A stretch of 11,087 nt of DNA from JALOAP01 sp964632355 (lineage in GTDB: Bacteria > Chloroflexota > Dehalococcoidia > Tepidiformales > Tepidiformaceae), in the NCBI GenBank assembly GCA_964632355.1, contig CAZWBW010000091.1, forward strand, positions 1 to 11,087, read 5' to 3'. This document shows positions 1-6,206 of the stretch, one piece after another. Under the pieces are notes generated by a model. That model saw only the letters and a list, made by a program, of their open reading frames with translations. It had not been told where the DNA came from and did no database searches. A program made the position numbers and the translations under genes. Positions within the stretch are counted from its first letter, which is position 1. Every line of letters starts with the position of its first letter.

Positions 1-342
<342 letters not shown>

Positions 343-351
343 AAACATTCT

Positions 352-368
352 CCAGTCGAAACGACTGG
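352..368 (-). repeat. Hairpin beside the 16S 5' end
   Basis: CCAGTCG (352-358) and CGACTGG (362-368) form a perfect 7-bp stem with a 3-base loop, about ten bases upstream of mature 16S. A second, looser pair, CAGTTC at 371-376 and GAACTG at 391-396, lies next to it. Such structures are expected in the precursor region trimmed during 16S maturation. The processing role is inferred. Confidence 0.6.
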
Positions 369-419
369 TTCAGTTCCCTAACGGGTTCCCGAACTGTTCT
401 CTTTCGTCCGCTATCCAGT

Positions 420-431
420 TGTTAAAGTGCG
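420..431 (-). promoter_or_regulatory. boxA-like rRNA antitermination site
   Basis: The minus strand reads CGCACTTTAACA, matching 10 of 12 bases of the E. coli boxA consensus TGCTCTTTAACA. It lies about 80 bases upstream of 16S and downstream of the nearest promoter, where boxA is expected in rRNA leaders. It should bind NusB/NusE (S10) in the nascent transcript and prevent Rho-dependent termination. That role is known for the element in general and inferred here. Confidence 0.65.
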
Positions 432-459
432 CCGGCCTTTCTCCAAGGCCCGAACGAGA

Positions 460-488
460 AGACTAGCGCCGCTTGCCGGGCCTGTCAA
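460..488 (-). promoter_or_regulatory. Proximal rRNA promoter (TTGACA-17-TAGTCT)
   Basis: On the minus strand a perfect -35 TTGACA (488-483) is followed after 17 bases by TAGTCT (465-460), which keeps T1, A2 and T6 of the -10 consensus. Transcription would start near 453, just upstream of boxA. This is the best placed of the three candidates to drive 16S rRNA. Confidence 0.6.
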
Positions 489-577
489 CTCGTTCCCCGG
501 AGCTCCTCGTGGACACTCCGGCTGGCTGGCCCTCCGCTCGGGCCGTACGCATCGGCTCCTCCGATGCGCTTGCCAGG

Positions 578-606
578 ATCATCGCCCGGAACCTGGAACT
601 TGTCCA
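578..606 (-). promoter_or_regulatory. Possible middle rRNA promoter (TGGACA-17-GATGAT)
   Basis: On the minus strand TGGACA (606-601, 5/6 match) is followed after 17 bases by GATGAT (583-578, 4/6 match). Each hexamer is only fair, but the spacing is ideal and the site sits between two other candidates. It could be chance in a 630-base region. Confidence 0.35.
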
Positions 607-623
607 GCCCCGCGGGCAGGCAA

Positions 624-663
624 TACGGGCACCATCGCCCGTACCGCTCATATGTTCGCATAT
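624..663 (-). repeat. Two adjacent perfect hairpins in the rRNA leader
   Basis: TACGGGC (624-630) pairs with GCCCGTA (637-643) around a 6-base loop. ATATG (650-654) pairs with CATAT (659-663) around a 4-base loop, which is CGAA on the minus strand. Neither is followed by a T run on the minus strand, so they do not look like intrinsic terminators. They lie between the distal and middle promoter candidates. A TTGACG at 675-680 nearby has no good -10. Confidence 0.4.
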
Positions 664-838
664 CCCGAGAGTTACGTCAAGTACCCGGCAAGGGGCACCG
701 GCGCTCCTCGAGAATGCCGCAGAAGGAAAGGTCCGCAGCAGCCCGGGCAGTTCGCTTGAATGCCAGGCTGCGTCTTCGCCTGCCGACCGGTTGCGCTGAG
801 CTGCTGCCAGCGGTGTCGGGAAGCGAAAGGTGCGCCGG

Positions 839-860
839 CTGTTGGCCGGGTCGCCAACAG
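839..860 (-). repeat. 8-bp perfect hairpin at the start of the rRNA leader
   Basis: CTGTTGGC (839-846) and GCCAACAG (853-860) pair perfectly around a 6-base loop. The hairpin sits just downstream of the distal promoter candidate, so a transcript from there would begin almost at its foot. It is also 113 bases downstream of the zinc-ribbon stop codon and could mark the 3' end of that transcript, but no T run follows it. Confidence 0.45.
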
Positions 861-875
861 GTGGCGACATCAGGA

Positions 876-904
876 ATTGTTCGGGACCTTTCTGCGTCTG
901 TCAA
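876..904 (-). promoter_or_regulatory. Distal rRNA promoter candidate (TTGACA-17-AACAAT)
   Basis: On the minus strand a perfect -35 TTGACA (904-899) is followed after 17 bases by AACAAT (881-876, 4/6 match). The start would be near 869, giving a leader of more than 500 bases before 16S. With the proximal promoter it makes a tandem pair, a common arrangement for rRNA operons. Confidence 0.45.
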
Positions 905-972
905 ATGCGCCGGGGCCGGGGATTTCGATCCGTATCGCTCTGGGGCGGCGGAGCGCCCGGCGCGATATGTGG

Positions 973-1146
973 CTAGCTGTTCGAACTGCTGGCGGCCCGG
1001 GAGCCGAACGGCCACCAGAAGCTCCGCCGGCGGCTTTCGGATTTCTTGGTCTCCTTCTTCTCGGGCCCATCGAAGCCGCGGCCACAGCTCTGGCAGTAGG
1101 CGTAGACGTTCAGGTTCATCCGCCCGCACCAGGGGCACTCACGCAT
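973..1146 (-). CDS. Small double-CxxC zinc-ribbon protein (57 aa)
   Basis: This short gene encodes 57 residues and is supported by an excellent ribosome binding site. Residues 4-7 (CPWC) and 18-21 (CQSC) are two CxxC knuckles ten residues apart, each followed by Gly-Arg, the look of a small rubredoxin/zinc-ribbon fold that binds one zinc. Residues 29-41 are strongly charged (Lys, Glu, Arg). They lead to an aromatic FWWPFG patch at 43-48 and a Ser-rich end, so the tail may touch membrane, nucleic acid or a partner. It starts 54 bases after the stop of the PLP enzyme gene. TACAAT at 1169-1174 (minus) could be its own -10, but I see no good -35. Function is unknown. Similar 'zinc-ribbon domain' proteins are often annotated without a role. 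Confidence 0.82.
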   Translation of the reverse strand: MRECPWCGRMNLNVYAYCQSCGRGFDGPEKKETKKSESRRRSFWWPFGSRAASSSNS

Positions 1147-1154
1147 CGGATTTT

Positions 1155-1162
1155 CCTCCTTT
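1155..1162 (-). promoter_or_regulatory. Strong Shine-Dalgarno site of the zinc-ribbon gene
   Basis: The minus strand reads AAAGGAGG eight bases before the ATG at 1146. It is the closest match to the anti-Shine-Dalgarno sequence in the window and is the main reason to accept such a short gene. Confidence 0.8.
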
Positions 1163-1200
1163 GTGAAAATTGTAGCGCGCGGTGCGGTTGGTGCCCGGGC

Positions 1201-2268
1201 TCAGCGGTACCGGCGCGCAGCGACGATCGGCCACTCGCCGATAACTTCGTCCTCGCGGACGAGGTAGTAGGTGTCGTGGAGGTTGATGGTGGTGTCGCCG
1301 TGGCTGGGGATGAACTCGATCCGGTCGCCGATGCGAAGGTCCGCGACGCCTTCGCCGACGAGATGCGCGTGTTCTTCGGAGAGGCGGGCGGCTTTGAGGC
1401 GGCCGTCCTTCGATCGCGGCGCTCCGAACTCGTTCGTGAGGGATTTCAGCCCGGCATCAGCGACGGCGTAGTCGTCATGGACGGCCACGACGGTGGTGAG
1501 CAGGGTGAGCGCGTGTTCGAAGCGCCCGGGTAGGACCCGCCCATAGGAACCGTCCATGAACACATACGAACCACACTGCAATTCGGTAACGAAGGGCACC
1601 GACGCGGCGAACTCGTACGTGCCGGTGCCGCCGACAGACACGATTTCCGGTGGGAACCCGGCCTCTGCGAGCGCTTCAACGTGCTCCCGGACGATGCTGT
1701 AGGCGGCCTCGGCTTTCTCGCGGCGATCGGCTTCGTTGGGGAGCAGGACGGCGTGGCCTTCGTACCCCATGACGCCGCGGTATCGAATGCCGGCATCCTT
1801 GAGGGCGCGCGCGAGGGCGACGGACGCGGCGGGGCTCCAGGTGCCGCACCGATGCATGCCAGCGTCGATTTCGATGATCGCAGCGGGGACCTGGCCGGAG
1901 CGGAGGGCGCCCTCGGCGAGTTCGCGAACGTTATGTGCGGACTCGACCGCGACGGTGATGTCGACGCCGCGAGCGAGCAGCGCCATCAGCCGGTCGATCT
2001 TCTGGGGCCCGACGACCTGGTTCGCGACGAGGATGGGGCCGAGACCGGCGTCGGCGAGGACCTCGGCTTCGCCCAGTTTCGCGACGGTGATACCGATGGC
2101 GCCGGCCTCGAGTTGCCGCCGGGCGACCTCGGGGGTTTTCGGGGTTTTGAAATGGGGGCGCAGTTTGACCGGCGTATTCGCGAGAAACGATGCCATGGAT
2201 GCGATATTTCGTTCCATGGCGTCGATGTCGAGCAGCAGGCAAGGGGTGTCGAGGTCCTCTACGCGCAC
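1201..2268 (-). CDS. DSD1-family PLP enzyme, D-threonine aldolase-like
   Basis: The 355-residue protein belongs to the fold-type III PLP enzymes with an alanine-racemase-like N-terminal barrel and a DSD1 C-terminal domain (D-threonine aldolase, D-serine dehydratase and relatives). The opening LDTPCLLLD is typical. Lys41 in RPHFKTPK is the expected PLP Schiff-base lysine; family members usually have KTHK where this one has KTPK. The VGGTGTYEF stretch is the expected phosphate-binding loop. In the C-terminal domain His323 and Asp325 (SHGDTT) sit where the metal ligands are. The H-x-D pair is the D-threonine aldolase pattern, whereas D-serine dehydratase uses H-x-C. The likely reaction is cleavage of a D-3-hydroxyamino acid to glycine and an aldehyde, but the substrate is not certain. 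The start is GTG, with GGCGGAG 12 bases upstream. The gene follows typA by 80 bases. Confidence 0.87.
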   Translation of the reverse strand: MRVEDLDTPCLLLDIDAMERNIASMASFLANTPVKLRPHFKTPKTPEVARRQLEAGAIGITVAKLGEAEVLADAGLGPILVANQVVGPQKIDRLMALLARGVDITVAVESAHNVRELAEGALRSGQVPAAIIEIDAGMHRCGTWSPAASVALARALKDAGIRYRGVMGYEGHAVLLPNEADRREKAEAAYSIVREHVEALAEAGFPPEIVSVGGTGTYEFAASVPFVTELQCGSYVFMDGSYGRVLPGRFEHALTLLTTVVAVHDDYAVADAGLKSLTNEFGAPRSKDGRLKAARLSEEHAHLVGEGVADLRIGDRIEFIPSHGDTTINLHDTYYLVREDEVIGEWPIVAARRYR

Positions 2269-2348
2269 GCTGGAAGTCTACTCCGCCGAAGCGCTCCCGG
2301 TGCGTCGTGACGCAAGGCGGCGCATCTCGCGGACACGCCGGTCAGCGG

Positions 2349-4181
2349 TTAGACGCTCACCCTCGGTCGTTTGCTGGCCCGTTCGCGTTCGAGCGCGGTG
2401 AGGTACGCCTTGCGGAGGCGGATGGACTTCGGGGTGACCTCGACGAGTTCGTCGTTGGTGATGAGCGAGAGGCTGCGCTCGAGGCTTGGTGGCTGTGGCG
2501 GCGTGAGTTTGACCGCGATGTCGGCGGTCGAACTCCGGATGTTGGTGAGCTTTTTCGCTTTGCAAACGTTCACGACGAGGTCGTTTTCGCGGGAGTGCAG
2601 ACCCACGACCTGGCCTTCGTAGACCTCGGCGCCCGGTTCGATGAAGAGGATGCCGCGCTCCTGTGCGTTAGCGATGCCGTAGGCGAGGGCCGTGCCGGTC
2701 TCGGCAGCGATGAGCGCACCGTTGCGCGAACGAGCAATCTCCCCGGCCCAGGGACGATAGCCCAGGTACTCGGTGTGCATGACGCCTTCGCCGCCGGTGC
2801 CGGTGATGAACGTATCGCGGAAGCCGATGAGACCGCGGGTCGGGATCTCGAACTCAATGCGGACGGTGCCATCGGCGTTGTGGTGCATACCGGTCATCTG
2901 GCCCTTCCGGGCGGAGAGCGCCTCGATGAGGAAGCCGGTCGAGGACTCCGGGGCCTCGACGAGGAGGCGCTCGAACGGTTCTTCGAGGCGGTCGCCGTTG
3001 CGGCGGAGGATCACCTCGGGCCGGGTGACCGCGAACTCGTACCCTTCGCGGCGCATGGTCTCGACGAGGATGGCCAGGTGCAGTTCGCCGCGGCCGCTCA
3101 CCACGAACGAGTCGGCGGTCTCGCCATCCTCGACGCGTAGGGCAACGTTGGTTTCGATCTCGCGGAAGAGGCGTTCGCGCAGCTGACGGCTGGTGACGAA
3201 CTGCCCTTCGCGGCCAGCGAACGGCGAGTCGTTGACCTTAAAGGTCATCTGCATCGCCGGCTCCTCGATGGCGATGGGCGGGAGCGGGCCTTCGGCCTCG
3301 GCGCTCGCGAGCGTCTCGCCGATGAGGACATCGGAGATGCCGGTGAGGGCGACAATGTCGCCGGCGCGCGCCTCTTCGAGCTCGACGCGGTTCAGGCCCT
3401 GGAAACCGAACACCTGGAGCACACGATGCTGTGACGGCGATCCGTCGTGGGTGTAGCGGACGACACTGTCGCCCGGTCGAATCACTCCGTCGCGGATGCG
3501 GCCGACGGCAGTGCGCCCGCGGTAACTGTCGTACTGGAGCGTCGTGACGAGCATGCGGAAGGGGCGGCCGGGGTCGGACTCGGGGCCGGGAATGTGTTCG
3601 AGGATGGTCTCGAAGACGGGTTTCATGTCGCCCGAGCGCGCGGACGGGTCGAAGCTGGCATACCCGTCGCGGGCGTTCGAATAGACGACCGGGAAGTCGA
3701 GTTGCGACTCGTGGGTCGCGAGGTCGAGGAAGAGGTCCTGCGTTTCTGACACGACTTCCGCGATTCGGGCGTTCGGACGATCGATTTTGTTCACAACGAC
3801 GACGGCGGGCAGACCGAGCCCCAGCGCTTTCCGCAGCACGAACTTGGTCTGGGGCATGGGCCCTTCGACCGAATCGACGAGGAGCAATACGCCATCGGCC
3901 ATGTTGAGGACGCGTTCAACTTCGCCGCCAAAGTCCGCGTGGCCGGGGGTGTCGATGATGTTGATGCGAACGCCGGCATAATCGACCGCCGCGTTCTTCG
4001 CCATGATCGTGATGCCCTTCTCGCGTTCGAGCGGGTTGGAATCGAGGATGAGCGAGCCGACATCCTGGTTTTCGCGAAAGATGTTCGACTGCTTGAGAAG
4101 GGCGTCGACCAGCGTGGTCTTCCCGTGGTCGACATGGGCGATGATGGCGATATTGCGGACGTCGCCGCGGCGGTTCGTCAT
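2349..4181 (-). CDS. typA: Translational GTPase TypA/BipA
   Basis: The 610-residue, full-length GTPase is related to EF-G and binds the 70S ribosome. In other bacteria it acts in stress adaptation and 50S assembly. All G motifs are visible: AHVDHGKT (15-22), the switch I GITI (56-59), DTPGHADF (77-84) and NKID (131-134), with SNARDG serving as G5. The EF-G-like domains III and V follow, including GRGELHLAILVE. The TypA-specific C-terminal domain has the typical SRENDLVVNVCKAKKLTNIR segment near the end. The ATG at 4181 matches the family start, but no Shine-Dalgarno site is visible before it. A CATTAT at 6-7 bases upstream raises the possibility of a leaderless transcript, and a T6 tract lies in the 54-base gap after the carboxylase gene. 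An alternative is read-through from the upstream genes. Confidence 0.97.
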   Translation of the reverse strand: MTNRRGDVRNIAIIAHVDHGKTTLVDALLKQSNIFRENQDVGSLILDSNPLEREKGITIMAKNAAVDYAGVRINIIDTPGHADFGGEVERVLNMADGVLLLVDSVEGPMPQTKFVLRKALGLGLPAVVVVNKIDRPNARIAEVVSETQDLFLDLATHESQLDFPVVYSNARDGYASFDPSARSGDMKPVFETILEHIPGPESDPGRPFRMLVTTLQYDSYRGRTAVGRIRDGVIRPGDSVVRYTHDGSPSQHRVLQVFGFQGLNRVELEEARAGDIVALTGISDVLIGETLASAEAEGPLPPIAIEEPAMQMTFKVNDSPFAGREGQFVTSRQLRERLFREIETNVALRVEDGETADSFVVSGRGELHLAILVETMRREGYEFAVTRPEVILRRNGDRLEEPFERLLVEAPESSTGFLIEALSARKGQMTGMHHNADGTVRIEFEIPTRGLIGFRDTFITGTGGEGVMHTEYLGYRPWAGEIARSRNGALIAAETGTALAYGIANAQERGILFIEPGAEVYEGQVVGLHSRENDLVVNVCKAKKLTNIRSSTADIAVKLTPPQPPSLERSLSLITNDELVEVTPKSIRLRKAYLTALERERASKRPRVSV

Positions 4182-4235
4182 AAAGCAATAATGCGGAGCG
4201 ACGAAAAAACGCGCGAGCAGTGCGAGAAGGGGCCG

Positions 4236-6197
4236 TCAGGCGAGTTCGACGAGGATGTCCCCTTCGCGGACGACATTGCCGGGGCGGACCGCGACGCGCT
4301 GGACCACGCCCCCGCCGTCGGCAGTGATGCGATGCTCCATCTTCATGGCTTCGAGAACAATAAGCGGGGCGCCCGGTTCGACCGTGTCACCGGCGGCCAC
4401 GCGAACCTCGATAACCGTGCCCGCGAGAGGCGCCGTGACCAGCATAGTGGCGGGACCATCAGCCTGTGGGCGGCGGGGTAGCGGCGGGGGAGGCGCCATC
4501 CGCAGCACCCACCCGCGAGGCGGCTCGGCGAGCGGGAGGGTTGCGACGAACGCGCCCGAAGGTTCGCGGACCACGGCCACGTAGCCCTGCTCGCCGATCA
4601 CCGACACGCGCAGGCGGACCTCGTCCTGCTCGTCGATGGTGCAGCGGAACGGGCGCCCTGCCAGCGTGACTTCGTAGTCGTGGCGGCTCAGTTCCTGTAC
4701 GTCGAGCCGTGCGGGGCCGCGCTCGGTCGCGAGGTGAATGGTGCACGGGGGTTGCCGGAACGGAGAGGGATCGCCGAGCAGGACAGCCGCCAGTGCCCCT
4801 GCGGCGAGCACCGCCTCGGGCGGACGGGCATCGTCGAGCAGCCGGTCGAGGTGCGGCTCGAGCCATCCGACGTGATGCCGGCCGGCCCGGAACTCGGGGG
4901 CGTTCGCGACCGCAGCGAGGAGCGGCGCACAGGTGTGGACGCCTTCGAATTCAATGCCACCGAGCAGCTCGATGCCATGGTCGAGCGCCTCGTCCCGGGT
5001 CGAGCCGTGGACGATGACCTTCGCGAGCAGCGAATCGTACTGCGTCGGGACGACGTCGCGATGGTCGTAGCCGGCGTCGCAGCGGGCACGTTCGGATCCG
5101 GTGGGGACGGAAACAGCGCCGAGGCGCCCGGAACTCGGCCGGAAACCGGCCCAGGGGTCCTCGGCGTTGATGCGGAACTCGATGGCGTGACCGTCGAAAC
5201 GGACATTGTCCTGTGTGAACGGGAGCTGCTCGCCGGCGGCGATCCGGAGTTGCAGTTCGACGAGGTCGAGCCCGGTGACGAACTCAGTGACGGGGTGTTC
5301 GACCTGGAGCCGGGGATTGACTTCGAGGAAGTAGAACGGACGCCGGCCCTCGGCGCCGGGTTCGCCGACCAGGAACTCGACGGTGCCGGCGTTGACGTAG
5401 CCCGCCGCCCGGGCGATGCGCAACGCCGCCGAGGTGAGCGCCTCGCGGAGGGCCGGGTCGACGATGGGGCTGGGCGACTCTTCGATGAGCTTCTGCCGAA
5501 GGCGCTGAACGGTGCAGTCGCGCTCGCCAAGGTGCACCAGGTTGCCGTGGGAGTCGCCGAGAATCTGCACTTCGACGTGGTGGGCAGTGGGCACGAGGCG
5601 TTCGAGGAAGAGGCCCGGATCGCCGAACGCAGCGAGGGCCTCGCGGCGGGCGCTCTGCAGGGTTTCGCGCAGGTCCGCATCGCCGTGAACTTCGCGCATC
5701 CCGCGACCGCCACCACCGCCCCGCGCCTTCACCATGAGCGGGAACCCGAGCTTGGCTGCCTCACGAAGCAGCGTTTCGTCGTCGTCTGGCCCTTCGTAGC
5801 CGGGCACGACGGGAACGTCGTTTTCGCGTGCGAGGTGCCGGGCCGCTGCCTTATCGCCGAGCAGGCGCAGCGTCTCGGCTGACGGGCCGATGAACACCAG
5901 GCCGGCTTCGGCACAGGCCTCAGCGAAGTCGGGCCGTTCGCTCAGGAAGCCGTAGCCGGGGTGGATGGCTTCGCACCCCGTCGCCTTCGCGGCATCGATG
6001 ATGGCCTCGACGTCGAGGTAGGACTCGGCAGCGGAGTATCCCTCGAGCAGCACCCACTCGTCGGCGCTGCGCACTGCAAGGGACTGTCGGTCGGGGATCG
6101 AAGCGACAACGACGGAACGAATGCCCAGCCGGCGCAGGGTGCGAACGACCCGGACCGCGATTTCTCCGCGGTTGGCGACGAGGACGGAGGTGAACAC
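4236..6197 (-). CDS. Acyl-CoA carboxylase alpha subunit (biotin carboxylase + BCCP fusion)
   Basis: The 653-residue protein carries biotin carboxylase and biotin carrier domains in one chain, as in the alpha subunits of acetyl-, propionyl- or 3-methylcrotonyl-CoA carboxylases. It carboxylates its own biotin using ATP and bicarbonate. The N-terminal domain opens with VLVANRGEIAVRV. The ATP-grasp loop KARGGGGGRGMREV spans 157-170. ERDCTVQ lies at 225-231, EVNPRLQVEHPVTE at 292-305 with Arg296, Gln298 and Glu300, and the catalytic Arg342 is in FRINAEDP. The C-terminal biotinyl domain holds EAMKM, with Lys619 as biotin site. Residues 231-236 read QRLRQK where most enzymes have QRRHQK. GTG starts the gene and matches the family start, with GAAAGG three bases before it and the ccdA stop nine bases upstream. 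No carboxyltransferase subunit is in the window, so the acyl-CoA substrate cannot be told. Confidence 0.95.
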   Translation of the reverse strand: MFTSVLVANRGEIAVRVVRTLRRLGIRSVVVASIPDRQSLAVRSADEWVLLEGYSAAESYLDVEAIIDAAKATGCEAIHPGYGFLSERPDFAEACAEAGLVFIGPSAETLRLLGDKAAARHLARENDVPVVPGYEGPDDDETLLREAAKLGFPLMVKARGGGGGRGMREVHGDADLRETLQSARREALAAFGDPGLFLERLVPTAHHVEVQILGDSHGNLVHLGERDCTVQRLRQKLIEESPSPIVDPALREALTSAALRIARAAGYVNAGTVEFLVGEPGAEGRRPFYFLEVNPRLQVEHPVTEFVTGLDLVELQLRIAAGEQLPFTQDNVRFDGHAIEFRINAEDPWAGFRPSSGRLGAVSVPTGSERARCDAGYDHRDVVPTQYDSLLAKVIVHGSTRDEALDHGIELLGGIEFEGVHTCAPLLAAVANAPEFRAGRHHVGWLEPHLDRLLDDARPPEAVLAAGALAAVLLGDPSPFRQPPCTIHLATERGPARLDVQELSRHDYEVTLAGRPFRCTIDEQDEVRLRVSVIGEQGYVAVVREPSGAFVATLPLAEPPRGWVLRMAPPPPLPRRPQADGPATMLVTAPLAGTVIEVRVAAGDTVEPGAPLIVLEAMKMEHRITADGGGVVQRVAVRPGNVVREGDILVELA

Positions 6198-6206
6198 CCG
6201 CCTTTC

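Larger units (their letters stand above)
343..972 (-). other. 16S rRNA leader and promoter region, no gene seen
   Basis: This 630-base stretch separates the stop codon of the zinc-ribbon gene from 16S rRNA. Read on the minus strand it holds three sigma70-like promoter candidates, several perfect hairpins, a boxA-like site and a hairpin next to the mature 16S end. These are listed separately. Open frames exist on both strands (for example 463-870 minus), but they have no recognisable domain and low-complexity Arg/Ser/Pro composition, and they overlap the promoter signals. I judge them non-coding. The layout is that of a long rRNA leader with tandem promoters. Confidence 0.75.

Noticed and set aside
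463..870. Open frame of 135 residues on the minus strand in the rRNA leader
   Set aside because: It has no recognisable domain and a low-complexity composition, and it overlaps promoter signals. High GC alone makes stop-free stretches of this length likely.
2301..2314. TGCGTC-GT-GACGCA inverted repeat before the PLP enzyme gene
   Set aside because: Six-base arms are short enough to be expected by chance in GC-rich DNA, and there is no second copy or promoter beside it to support an operator.
2190..3140. 316-residue open frame on the plus strand
   Set aside because: It is antisense to typA and spans the gap to the PLP enzyme gene, with an Asp/Glu/Ala-biased shadow composition.
4182..4235. 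T6 tract after the carboxylase gene as an intrinsic terminator
   Set aside because: The sequence before it has a direct repeat of CTCGC but no stable inverted repeat, so no hairpin would form.
4680..5882. 400-residue open frame on the plus strand
   Set aside because: It is antisense to the conserved biotin carboxylase gene. Long antisense frames are expected in high-GC genes, and no motif is seen.
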